The notes under the pieces: generated by a model
The model's input: the letters and a program-made list of their open reading frames with translations, nothing else
Databases searched by the model: none
Told to the model about the DNA's origin: nothing
Program-made: the position numbers and the translations under genes
Part shown: piece after piece, positions 45,128 through 53,214 of the stretch
Layout of the letters: every line of letters begins with the position of its first letter
Position numbering within the stretch: position 1 is the first letter of the stretch
DNA from: Limisoma sp963601185
GTDB lineage: Bacteria; Bacteroidota; Bacteroidia; Bacteroidales; Muribaculaceae
Assembly: GCA_963601185.1 (NCBI GenBank)
Contig: CAVCEE010000014.1
Span: 1 to 64,000 of the forward strand
DNA length: 64,000 nucleotides
Direction of reading: 5' to 3'

Positions 45128-45646
45128 TTATTTGTTGGAGAGTGTTTCAAGAATACCATGCAACTTGTTGCCTGATGACTGCAAAGCAGAAACCACATTC
45201 TTGGCTGGTGACTGGAGCAATGCAACAACCTCTGCGATGAGCTCGTTCTTGCTCTTGATCTTCGACAATGTGTCGAGTTGGTCAGCACCCATATAGACTG
45301 TTTCTTCTACATAAGCGGCTTTCAATACTGGCAATTCAGCACCTGTCTTGTGGAACTCCTTGATTGTCTTTGCAGGAGCGTTGCCCACGTTGGAGAACAA
45401 CATCGCTGTTGTGCCAGTCAAGGCAGGATACAATTCTGAAAAATCACCCTCTAATTGCTCTAAAGCTTTGTGAAGCAAAGTATTCTTCACAACTACCATC
45501 TTCACTTCTGCATTGAAGCAGGCACGGCGGAATGCGCTTGTCTGCTCAGCGTCCATGCTGGTAGTGTCGGTGAGATAAAAGCAGCTGTACTCCTTCAGAG
45601 TCTCGCTGATTTTCTCAATAATTATCGCTTTATCTTCCTTTCTCAT
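45128..45646 (-). CDS. rplJ: Ribosomal protein L10
   Basis: 172 residues. The N-terminal KAIIEKISETLKEYSCFYLTD, VVVKNTLLHKAL and GTTAMLF are typical of the L10 stalk-base protein. It carries the L7/L12 dimers. It follows rplA by 23 bases. Confidence 0.96.
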   Translation of the reverse strand: MRKEDKAIIIEKISETLKEYSCFYLTDTTSMDAEQTSAFRRACFNAEVKMVVVKNTLLHKALEQLEGDFSELYPALTGTTAMLFSNVGNAPAKTIKEFHKTGAELPVLKAAYVEETVYMGADQLDTLSKIKSKNELIAEVVALLQSPAKNVVSALQSSGNKLHGILETLSNK

Positions 45647-45669
45647 GATTCTCTTAATTTAAAAATTCG

Positions 45670-46368
45670 TTACACATCGAGTGATTTTGTATCGATCTTC
45701 AGACCTGAGCTCATTGTACTCGAAAGATATATGCTCTTCATATAAGTACCTTTGGCGGTGGCCGGCTTCAACTTAATCAGCGTGTTGATAAACTCGCGAG
45801 CGTTTTCTGCCATTTGGTCTGCCGTGAAGGAAACCTTACCGATAGAAGCGTGTACGATACCGTTCTTATCTACTTTAAAGTCAATCTTACCTTGTTTTAC
45901 TTCTTTCACTGCCTTGGCAACGTCTGGAGTAACTGTACCGCTCTTTGGGTTAGGCATCAAGCCACGAGGACCGAGCACACGACCAAGAGCACCAATCTTA
46001 CCCATAATTGCAGGTTGAGTGATAATTACGTCTACGTCTGTCCAGCCGCCCTTGATTTTCTCAATATACTCGTCCAAACCTACGTAGTCTGCTCCAGCTT
46101 CTTTAGCGGCAGCTTGATCTGCCTCTGTGGCGCACAAAACCAATACGCGTACCTGCTTACCTGTTCCGTGAGGAAGAGAAACAACGCCGCGCACCATTTG
46201 GTTAGCCTTACGAGGATCTACACCAAGACGTACATCGATATCAAATGAAGCATCGAATTTGGTAAAGGTGATTTCCTTGATTTTTTCGGCTGCTTCCTTC
46301 AGTGTGTAAATCTTTCCAGCTTCAATCTTCTCTAAAGCCAACTTTTGATTCTTTGTCAGTTTACCCAT
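45670..46368 (-). CDS. rplA: Ribosomal protein L1
   Basis: 232 residues; KFDASFDIDVRLGVDPRKANQMVRG and GRVLGPRGLMPNPKSGTVT are diagnostic. It forms the L1 stalk and usually represses its own operon. Fourteen bases after rplK. Confidence 0.97.
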   Translation of the reverse strand: MGKLTKNQKLALEKIEAGKIYTLKEAAEKIKEITFTKFDASFDIDVRLGVDPRKANQMVRGVVSLPHGTGKQVRVLVLCATEADQAAAKEAGADYVGLDEYIEKIKGGWTDVDVIITQPAIMGKIGALGRVLGPRGLMPNPKSGTVTPDVAKAVKEVKQGKIDFKVDKNGIVHASIGKVSFTADQMAENAREFINTLIKLKPATAKGTYMKSIYLSSTMSSGLKIDTKSLDV

Positions 46369-46382
46369 GTCAATTGAAGTTT

Positions 46383-46826
46383 TTAATTGTTTTCAGGGAA
46401 AGATCCCTTAACTGTGATACCCATACTTCTCGCTGTACCAGCGACCATCTTCATAGCTGAATCTAAAGTAAAACAGTTCAAATCCGGCATTTTGTCCGTT
46501 GCAATTGTCTTAACCTGTTCCCAAGAAATCTCGGCTACCTTCTGACGGTTAGGCTCTTTCGAACCTTTCTTTATCTTAGCAACCTCGAGCAACTGAACTG
46601 CTACAGGAGGAGTCTTTACAATAAAGTCAAAGCTCTTGTCAGTGTAATATGTAATTACAACTGGGAGAACCTTTCCAGCCTTGTCTTGAGTACGGGCATT
46701 GAATTGCTTGCAAAATTCCATGATGTTGATACCCTTAGAACCCAAAGCAGGTCCTACTGGGGGTGATGGGTTTGCCGCACCACCTTTAATCTGCAATTTG
46801 ATCTGTCCAGCAATTTCTTTAGCCAT
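46383..46826 (-). CDS. rplK: Ribosomal protein L11
   Basis: 147 residues; KLQIKGGAANPSPPVGPALGSKG and the C-terminal GTARSMGITVKG identify it. It binds 23S rRNA at the GTPase centre. A 63-base gap separates it from nusG. Confidence 0.97.
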   Translation of the reverse strand: MAKEIAGQIKLQIKGGAANPSPPVGPALGSKGINIMEFCKQFNARTQDKAGKVLPVVITYYTDKSFDFIVKTPPVAVQLLEVAKIKKGSKEPNRQKVAEISWEQVKTIATDKMPDLNCFTLDSAMKMVAGTARSMGITVKGSFPENN

Positions 46827-46889
46827 TTCTGTTTTTGTTTTTGATAAGTTAAATTATCACAGTCCTAGCCTTGTTCGTAACAACAATAA

Positions 46890-47447
46890 CTATTCCCGCT
46901 CTACTTGCGAATTTTCCAACTCAACCGGTGTCTTGCGTCCGAAAATGCTCACCATCACCTTGAGTTTCTTCTTCTCGTTGTTGACCTCGTCGATTGTACC
47001 AATCATACCAGTAAAGGCACCGTAGTTGACCTTAACGGTCTCGCCTACCTTGTAGTCAATCAAATCGCTGTCCGCAACTTCCTGAAGCTCATCGGCTATG
47101 CCAAGCATACGGTTAACTTCCCCTGGACGCAGCGGTTCCGGACGTTTCTGTTCAGAACCTTTGCCGCCACCGAGAAAGTCAATCACATTCGTCGTGTTGC
47201 GAAGAATGTGGACAACCTCACCAACCAACTCAGCTTCCACAAACACATAGCCAGAATAGAGAGTGCGTTCTTTCACGACTTTCTTTCCAGCCTTTGTGGT
47301 AGAGTAAATCTTTTCAGTAGGAATCAATACTTGAGACACATAGTCGCCCAGCGAAGTATTCTTGATTTGGGCATCGAGTAATTCTTTTACCTTAGCCTCC
47401 TTGCCTGATATGGCACGGAGCACATACCATTCCTTCTTACCTGCCAT
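46890..47447 (-). CDS. nusG: Transcription elongation/antitermination factor NusG
   Basis: 185 residues, with the NGN domain (WYVLRAISGKEAKVKELL and YSGYVFVEAEL) and a C-terminal KOW motif (VGETVKVNYGAFTGMIGTID). It binds RNA polymerase and couples it to Rho or the ribosome. It starts three bases after secE ends. Confidence 0.97.
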   Translation of the reverse strand: MAGKKEWYVLRAISGKEAKVKELLDAQIKNTSLGDYVSQVLIPTEKIYSTTKAGKKVVKERTLYSGYVFVEAELVGEVVHILRNTTNVIDFLGGGKGSEQKRPEPLRPGEVNRMLGIADELQEVADSDLIDYKVGETVKVNYGAFTGMIGTIDEVNNEKKKLKVMVSIFGRKTPVELENSQVERE

Positions 47448-47450
47448 GAC

Positions 47451-47654
47451 CTATTTGCCTAAACCGTAAATCGTTTCCATTATGAAATTAATCACCTCGT
47501 CAACACCCCAAATAATCAATGACAGAATGATGGAAGCTACCAATACAATCATTGCGCTGTTGACAAGCTGTGTTCTTGTTGGCCAAGAAACCTTATAAAC
47601 GAGCTCGTTATAAGACTCCTGGATATCCGCAAACAGTTTATTAAATACTTTCAT
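47451..47654 (-). CDS. secE: Preprotein translocase subunit SecE
   Basis: 67 residues from ATG 47654. A longer in-frame start at 47699 would run into tRNA-Trp, so it is rejected. It has the amphipathic ESYNELVYKVSWPTRTQL helix followed by one transmembrane segment (about 30-55), as expected for single-span SecE. It stabilises SecY in the inner membrane. Confidence 0.95.
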   Translation of the reverse strand: MKVFNKLFADIQESYNELVYKVSWPTRTQLVNSAMIVLVASIILSLIIWGVDEVINFIMETIYGLGK

Positions 47655-47669
47655 TTTCTTAATTCTTAG

Positions 47670-47742
47670 CACAGGACGAGAGGCTCGAACTCCCGACACC
47701 CGGTTTTGGAGACCGGTGCTCTACCAACTGAGCTAGTCCTGT
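47670..47742 (-). tRNA. tRNA-Trp (anticodon CCA)
   Basis: 73 nucleotides without encoded CCA. Acceptor ACAGGAC pairs with GTCCTGT, discriminator G, D-arm GCTCAGTTGGTAGAGC, anticodon CCA in CTCCAAA, and T-loop GTTCGAG. It lies between tuf and secE in the long operon, the common Bacteroidota order. Confidence 0.95.
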
Positions 47743-47747
47743 ATATT

Positions 47748-47773
47748 AGTCGGCTGGCTTTCGTCAGCCGACT
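47748..47773. other. Hairpin between tuf and tRNA-Trp
   Basis: A perfect 9-bp stem (47748-47756 with 47765-47773), loop GCTTTCGT. The T-run (TTTTTATTTT) follows on the plus strand, whereas the operon runs on the minus strand where AATATAC follows. It is therefore probably an RNA-processing or stability element rather than a terminator of tuf. Confidence 0.6.
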
Positions 47774-47798
47774 TTTTATTTTAATCTATCGAATAGTA

Positions 47799-48983
47799 TT
47801 ATTCAACGATTTCAGTGATTTGACCAGAACCTACTGTACGACCACCTTCGCGGATTGCGAAACGAAGACCCTTGTCGCAAGCTACTGGAGTGATCAACTT
47901 AACTTGGATAGTTACGTGGTCACCTGGCATTACCATTTCTACACCTTCTGGAAGAGTGATCTCACCAGTTACGTCGAGCGTACGGATGTAGAATTGTGGA
48001 CGGTAGTGATTGTGGAATGGAGTGTGACGACCACCTTCCTCTTTCTTCAAGATATAAACCTGAGCCTTGAACTCATCGTGAGGCTTAACCTGTCCTGGGT
48101 GGCAGATAACCATACCACGCTTGATTTCGTTCTTGTCGATACCACGGAGAAGAAGACCTACGTTATCACCTGCTTCACCTTCGTCCAAAATCTTGCGGAA
48201 CATCTCAACGCCAGTTACGACTGACTTCTTGTCTGCACCAAGACCAAGGATTTGAACTTCGTCACCAACCTTAACGCGACCTGCCTCGATACGACCTGTT
48301 GCCACAGTACCACGACCTGTGATTGAGAATACGTCCTCAACTGGCATCAAGAATGGTTTATCAACATCACGTGGAGGAAGTGGAATCCAGCTATCAACAG
48401 CATCCATCAATTCCATAACCTTATCTTCCCAAGCTGGCTCACCGTTCAATGCACCGAGGGCAGAACCACGGATGATTGGAGTGTTGTCACCATCATATTC
48501 GTAAGAAGAAAGAAGATCACGCATTTCCATTTCAACGAGCTCAAGCATTTCCTCGTCGTCAACCATATCACATTTGTTCAAGAATACAACCAAACGTGGT
48601 ACGTTTACTTGGCGAGCCAAAAGGATGTGCTCACGAGTCTGTGGCATAGGACCGTCAGTTGCAGCAACTACGATGATAGCACCGTCCATCTGAGCAGCAC
48701 CAGTTACCATGTTCTTCACATAGTCGGCGTGTCCCGGACAGTCTACGTGTGCGTAGTGGCGGTTTGCAGTTTCATACTCAACGTGAGATGTGTTGATTGT
48801 GATACCACGCTCTTTCTCTTCAGGTGCGTTGTCGATTGAGTCAAATGAACGCAACTCAGAAAGACCTTTCTTTGCCAATACAGTAGTAATAGCGGCAGTC
48901 AAGGTAGTTTTACCGTGGTCAACGTGACCAATAGTACCGATGTTAACATGCGGTTTGGTTCTTTCGAATTTCTCTTTTGCCAT
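47799..48983 (-). CDS. tuf: Elongation factor Tu
   Basis: 394 residues; GTP motifs GHVDHGKT, DCPGH and NKCD are intact and the two beta-barrel domains follow. It delivers aminoacyl-tRNA to the ribosome. It is embedded between tRNA genes: 54 bases after tRNA-Thr(GGU) and 56 before tRNA-Trp. Confidence 0.98.
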   Translation of the reverse strand: MAKEKFERTKPHVNIGTIGHVDHGKTTLTAAITTVLAKKGLSELRSFDSIDNAPEEKERGITINTSHVEYETANRHYAHVDCPGHADYVKNMVTGAAQMDGAIIVVAATDGPMPQTREHILLARQVNVPRLVVFLNKCDMVDDEEMLELVEMEMRDLLSSYEYDGDNTPIIRGSALGALNGEPAWEDKVMELMDAVDSWIPLPPRDVDKPFLMPVEDVFSITGRGTVATGRIEAGRVKVGDEVQILGLGADKKSVVTGVEMFRKILDEGEAGDNVGLLLRGIDKNEIKRGMVICHPGQVKPHDEFKAQVYILKKEEGGRHTPFHNHYRPQFYIRTLDVTGEITLPEGVEMVMPGDHVTIQVKLITPVACDKGLRFAIREGGRTVGSGQITEIVE

Positions 48984-49037
48984 AACTTTATGCTTTATTT
49001 ATGTTTGACTAATTCAGTTATATTTTTCCTAATCTTG

Positions 49038-49109
<72 letters not shown>

Positions 49110-49114
49110 AATTG

Positions 49115-49187
49115 AGCGGAAGACGAGGCTCAAACTCGCGACCCTCAGCTTGGAAGGCTGATGCTCTATCAACTGAGCTACTTCCGC
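49115..49187 (-). tRNA. tRNA-Gly (anticodon TCC)
   Basis: 73 nucleotides. Acceptor GCGGAAG pairs perfectly with CTTCCGC, anticodon stem TCAGC/GCTGA with loop CTTCCAA, and T-loop GTTTGAG. Five bases from tRNA-Thr(GGT). Confidence 0.93.
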
Positions 49188-49195
49188 AAGCTAAG

Positions 49196-49278
49196 TGGGC
49201 GAAGATGGATTCGAACCACCGAAGGTATAAACCAGCAGATTTACAGTCTGCCCCATTTGGCCACTCTGGTATTCGCCC
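49196..49278 (-). tRNA. tRNA-Tyr (anticodon GTA)
   Basis: 83 nucleotides with a long variable arm, as expected for tRNA-Tyr. Acceptor GGGCGAA pairs with TTCGCCC, anticodon stem GCAGA/TCTGC with loop CTGTAAA, discriminator A. Confidence 0.94.
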
Positions 49279-49283
49279 TTTCG

Positions 49284-49357
49284 AGCCTCTTGTCGGATTC
49301 GAACCAACGACCCCGAGATTACAAATCACGTGCTCTGGCCAACTGAGCTAAAGAGGC
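49284..49357 (-). tRNA. tRNA-Thr (anticodon TGT)
   Basis: 74 nucleotides. Acceptor GCCTCTT pairs with AAGAGGC; anticodon loop TTTGTAA; the anticodon stem CGTGA/TCTCG has one T-T pair. First gene of the long operon after the promoter at 49392-49421. Confidence 0.92.
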
Positions 49358-49391
49358 TTGTTGCACACCAACATAAGTCGGAAAGCGAGTG

Positions 49392-49421
49392 CAAAGTTAC
49401 GCAAATAATTTTATCTCCAAA
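49392..49421 (-). promoter_or_regulatory. Promoter of the tRNA-tuf-secE-nusG-rplKAJL-rpoBC operon
   Basis: On the minus strand the -33 TTTG (49421-49418) and -7 TAACTTTG (49399-49392) are 18 bases apart, close to the consensus spacing. Transcription would begin near 49386, about 30 bases before the first tRNA. Confidence 0.7.
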
Positions 49422-49532
49422 ACTTTTTCCAATAATTTTCAAAAAAAAATTCAGCAAACGTCTTGTTCTTGCATTTTTACGCCGTCCAAAGATGTGCGAA
49501 TTTCTGAGAAAGCGGCATTTCTCTTTGCCCAG

Positions 49533-49569
49533 CCAACAAAAACAGGCCCGGAACTGAGTCCGAGCCTGT
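49533..49569 (-). terminator. Terminator after the OPT transporter gene
   Basis: An 11-bp stem with one G-U pair (49542-49552 with 49559-49569) is followed on the minus strand by TTTTTGTTGG. It separates the transporter from the tRNA operon promoter. Confidence 0.8.
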
Positions 49570-49594
49570 CGTTATTCTTGTCCGCCTTGGGCGG

Positions 49595-51547
49595 TTATGC
49601 TTTCTTCGCACGCATACAGTCCCAGATGAGGTATGCAATGAGTAGCACATACATTCCTACGCCGAAAACCTGCAGCGTCGTTTCGTCGAAGCCGCAAGTA
49701 TATTCAAATCCGGCAAAACGCATACCTGCGCTCACCACTCCCATCAGTGCGCCGCCGGCGATAAAGCCGCTGGCAAGCAGTGTGCCGCGGTCGGTGCGCG
49801 CTGTGTTGACAGCAGCGTCCTTGGAGCGGGTCGACACGAACCAGTTGATTGCACCTCCGACGAGAAGTGGAGCGTTGAGTTCCATCGGGATGAACATACC
49901 CAGCGAGAATGCCAGTGCCGGGACGCCGAGCCAGTTGAGAAGCACAGCGAGGATTGCGCCCACACCGTAGAGCAGCCACGGAGTGTTGCCGCCCATCATC
50001 AACGGTTCAATCACTCCTGCCATTGCGTTGGCCTGAGGCGCTGCGAGGGCGTTAGGGCCAGTAAAGCCGTACACCTTTGCAAGGATAAGGATCACGCCAC
50101 CCACTGTGGCTGCCGACACGAGTGTGCCGACGAGTTTCCACTGCTGCTGTTTTTGCGGCGTAGAGCCGAGCCAATAGCCGATTTTCATATCAGTAACCAT
50201 ACCGCCAGCCATCGAGAGTGCTGTGCAGACCACGCCACCAATAATCATTGAGGTAACGATGCCGCTTGCTCCCTTCAGACCTATTGCCACAAATACTGCC
50301 GAGGCAACGATAAGCGTCATCAGCGTCATACCGCTGACCGGGTTAGAACCCACGATTGCGATTGCATTGGCTGCCACCGTGGTGAAGAGGAATGCAATCA
50401 CCGTTACTACAAGGAATGCAATTATGGTTTGGAAGAGGTTATGGATTACGCCGAAGTAGAAGAATGCGAAAGTCACCACCAACGCTGCGAGCAGAGCGAA
50501 TGAGAGCACCTTCATCGAGAGGTCTTTCTGTGTGCGTTTCACTTTCACTGCTTCACCGCCTTTGCCGCGGAGTTCTCGTCCGGCAAGACCTACGGCAGAG
50601 CGGATGATGCCCCACGACTTGATGATGCCGATGATGCCCGACATTGCTATACCGCCGATACCGATGTAGCGAGCCTGTGTCTTGAAGAGCACCTCCGGGT
50701 CGATGGCTGCCGCCTCCGGGCTCATTCCGAGCAGCGGCACGATAACGTACCAGATGAATGCGCTACCGGCAAAAATGATAAAGCAGTATTTCAAGCCTAC
50801 GATGTAGCCCAAACCGAGCACTGCGGCACCGGTGTTGATCTTAAACACCATCTTTGCCTGACTTGCCACATGAACACCAAACTCAGTGGCTTTGGAGGTA
50901 AGGGTTTCTGCCCACCAGCCGAAAGTGGAGAGGAGGAAGTCGTAGATACCGCCCACAAGTCCGGCAATGACGAGCGGTTTAACCTGGTTACCAGCCTTTT
51001 CACCGGAAATGAGCACCTGAGTGGTGGCTGTCGCCTCTGGGAACGGGAACTTGCCGTGCATGTCCGACACGAAATATTTACGGAACGGTATGAACATCAA
51101 CACTCCGAGCACTCCTCCGAGAAGCGAACTGAGGAAGATTTCCACAAAACTTACGGTGATTGCGTCGCCATAGGTGGCTTGCAGGATGTAGAGCGCCGGA
51201 AGGGTGAAGATTGCACCGGCAACCACAATGCCCGACGATGCGCCGATTGATTGGATTATCACATTCTGTCCGAGTGCGTTTTTCTTCTTCAATGCACCCG
51301 ACACGCCTACTGCTATGATAGCGATAGGGATTGCTGCCTCAAACACCTGCCCCACTTTCAGTCCGAGATAGGCTGCCGCCGCACTGAAGATGATTGCCAT
51401 CACTAGACCCATTATCACGGAGTAGGGCGTCACCTCGGGATACTGCTTGTCGGGGTGCATCACAGGGATGTACTCCTCCCCTGGCTTGAGTTCGCGGAAA
51501 GCGTTTTCAGGAATGCCTGCTTCCTGTTTCTGTTTTTCGTCTTCCAT
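49595..51547 (-). CDS. OPT-family oligopeptide transporter
   Basis: 650 residues and about 14-16 hydrophobic segments. PEVTPYSVIMGLVMAIIFSAAAAYLGLKVGQVFEAAIPIAI at the N-terminus and the GGVVCTALSMAGGMVTDMKIGYWLGSTPQKQQ motif are typical of the bacterial OPT family. It probably imports short peptides across the inner membrane with ion coupling. Monocistronic, closed by its own terminator. Confidence 0.9.
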   Translation of the reverse strand: MEDEKQKQEAGIPENAFRELKPGEEYIPVMHPDKQYPEVTPYSVIMGLVMAIIFSAAAAYLGLKVGQVFEAAIPIAIIAVGVSGALKKKNALGQNVIIQSIGASSGIVVAGAIFTLPALYILQATYGDAITVSFVEIFLSSLLGGVLGVLMFIPFRKYFVSDMHGKFPFPEATATTQVLISGEKAGNQVKPLVIAGLVGGIYDFLLSTFGWWAETLTSKATEFGVHVASQAKMVFKINTGAAVLGLGYIVGLKYCFIIFAGSAFIWYVIVPLLGMSPEAAAIDPEVLFKTQARYIGIGGIAMSGIIGIIKSWGIIRSAVGLAGRELRGKGGEAVKVKRTQKDLSMKVLSFALLAALVVTFAFFYFGVIHNLFQTIIAFLVVTVIAFLFTTVAANAIAIVGSNPVSGMTLMTLIVASAVFVAIGLKGASGIVTSMIIGGVVCTALSMAGGMVTDMKIGYWLGSTPQKQQQWKLVGTLVSAATVGGVILILAKVYGFTGPNALAAPQANAMAGVIEPLMMGGNTPWLLYGVGAILAVLLNWLGVPALAFSLGMFIPMELNAPLLVGGAINWFVSTRSKDAAVNTARTDRGTLLASGFIAGGALMGVVSAGMRFAGFEYTCGFDETTLQVFGVGMYVLLIAYLIWDCMRAKKA

Positions 51548-51643
51548 TATTATTTGTTTTTTGATGATTAATATTCGCCTTTCACAGACTGCGAAGTTAC
51601 GAAATTACGGCAATAAATGAAAGCGATGCGCAAAAAACCGCTT

Positions 51644-52981
51644 CTACCGTCTGCGCTCCACCGCAAGATAGTAGATAGCTATCACGGCAAGCGTCAGTAT
51701 TTCCGACACTGCTAGCGCCAGCCACACGCCCACTGTCTGCAGCGCGCACGGCAATAGCAGAAAACTCGGCACAAGGAACACGAGTCCACGCAGAATGGCG
51801 AAAACGGTTGCCGGAGCGATGCGCTCTATACTCTGGAAATAGCCAATAAAGGTGAGGTTGAGCACGAACGCCACAAAGGCGGCGGCATAGACGGGGAAGC
51901 CCTCAACGGCGATTTGTGCCGGAACGGACTGTAGATTCACAAATAGCCCGACAAGGAGTTTGGGGCAGAACACAAACAGCATTGTCACCACGCTGCCGCA
52001 ACCAATGGCTGTGGCGGCGGCAAGATGCTCTGCCGAGCGGACTCGCTGACGAGCACCTAGTCCGTAGTTGTAACTGATTATTGGCTGGGCTGACTGCGCA
52101 ATGGCGTTGCCTATCATAAACACGAACGGCATATAGTAGCAGGCTATGCCGAATGCGCCCACACCGTCGTCGCCGAGATATTTCATAAACACTTGGTTGC
52201 CCATAAACATAAGCATCGCCATAGTGGCTTCGGCAAGAAGCGCCGACGAACCGATGCCGCATTGCTTCGCCACATTGCGCACCGCTCCTCGCAGCGCATC
52301 CCTGCGCCACACCACCTTGACGGTTTTGGCTGTCCTGCTGAGAAACCATAATGCCATCACGCCGCCAACAACAATGCTGATGGTCGATGCCACAGCGGCT
52401 CCTGTCAAACCCCACCCCATCGGGAAAATGAAAAGCCAATCGAGCACGGTGTTGAGCACGGCGGTAGTCACGCTGCACATCATAGCATAGCGCGGCGAGC
52501 CGTCGAGACGGATGGCGAAGAGCCCTACTGCCGTCCACATCTGGAATGTGAGTCCGGGAGCGAACCACAACAGGTATTCGCGCGCCATCGGCAGCAGCGT
52601 CGGCGAAACGCCGAGCAGCCGCAGCGTGGCATCGGGGAAAATCATTATCACTACTGTCGGCACAACGGTAACGATGGTAACAAGGGAGATGGCTTGCGTG
52701 ACGTGGCGGCTGGCTTCTTCGGGTTTGCCGTGCGACATCAGAACTGAGGCAGTGACCGACGACCCAGCACCTACCATCAGTCCTATGCCGGTGAACAGCA
52801 TCAACAGTGGCACGCTGATATTGATTGCGGCGATGCCGTTACCGCCCACGCCGTGACCCACGAAGATGCCGTCGACGGCGGTCACTGCCGAAATGGCGAG
52901 CATGCCCATCAATGTAGGCAAAAAAATCCGGCGAAACAGTTCGGATACTTTCATTTTAGCGAAATCGAGTTCTTGTGTCAT
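51644..52981 (-). CDS. MATE-family multidrug/metabolite exporter
   Basis: 445 residues from ATG 52981, chosen because a longer in-frame start at 53038 would lie within a strong leader hairpin. About 12 transmembrane segments; GIFVGHGVGGNGIAAINISVPLLMLFTGIGLMVGAGSSV is the first-repeat MATE signature, and the second repeat starts at AEATMAMLMFMGNQVF. It exports drugs or metabolites by cation exchange; substrate unknown. A structured leader precedes it. Confidence 0.9.
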   Translation of the reverse strand: MTQELDFAKMKVSELFRRIFLPTLMGMLAISAVTAVDGIFVGHGVGGNGIAAINISVPLLMLFTGIGLMVGAGSSVTASVLMSHGKPEEASRHVTQAISLVTIVTVVPTVVIMIFPDATLRLLGVSPTLLPMAREYLLWFAPGLTFQMWTAVGLFAIRLDGSPRYAMMCSVTTAVLNTVLDWLFIFPMGWGLTGAAVASTISIVVGGVMALWFLSRTAKTVKVVWRRDALRGAVRNVAKQCGIGSSALLAEATMAMLMFMGNQVFMKYLGDDGVGAFGIACYYMPFVFMIGNAIAQSAQPIISYNYGLGARQRVRSAEHLAAATAIGCGSVVTMLFVFCPKLLVGLFVNLQSVPAQIAVEGFPVYAAAFVAFVLNLTFIGYFQSIERIAPATVFAILRGLVFLVPSFLLLPCALQTVGVWLALAVSEILTLAVIAIYYLAVERRR

Positions 52982-53009
52982 AACAAAACTTTTAGTCGTT
53001 AAACAAAAT

Positions 53010-53055
53010 ATGCCGGACAAGTCAATGGCATTACCCATTCATCTTGTCCGGCATC
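53010..53055 (-). promoter_or_regulatory. Stem-loop in the MATE mRNA leader
   Basis: A perfect 12-bp inverted repeat, ATGCCGGACAAG with CTTGTCCGGCAT (53044-53055 with 53010-53021 on the minus strand, 22-base loop), is followed by ATTTTGTTT. A small CCTC-ATCG-GAGG hairpin lies further upstream (about 53073-53084). The pattern could be an attenuator or riboswitch controlling the exporter; no known class was recognised. Confidence 0.5.
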
Positions 53056-53101
53056 TATGATAATTCCTGCCCTCCGATGAGGATTACTTTTAATCACAGT
53101 G

Positions 53102-53109
53102 CAAAGATA
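53102..53109 (-). promoter_or_regulatory. -7 box of the MATE gene
   Basis: Minus-strand TATCTTTG matches TAnnTTTG. It places the start near 53097 and makes a leader of about 115 bases. The -33 side is A-rich without a good match. Confidence 0.5.
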
Positions 53110-53145
53110 GCGGTTTTATGCAAAACAAAAAAACTTTCGGCAGGA

Positions 53146-53179
53146 CACAAAAAGGACCGCCTCCTCACGGAGACAGCCC
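53146..53179 (-). terminator. Terminator of the second Sus-like operon
   Basis: An 11-bp stem including three G-U pairs (53154-53164 with 53169-53179), loop GTGA, is followed on the minus strand by TTTTTGTG. It lies 36 bases after the susF-like stop. Confidence 0.75.
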
Positions 53180-53214
53180 TTTTGCAAAAGTATATTAAAA
53201 CGGAGTATTATCCA

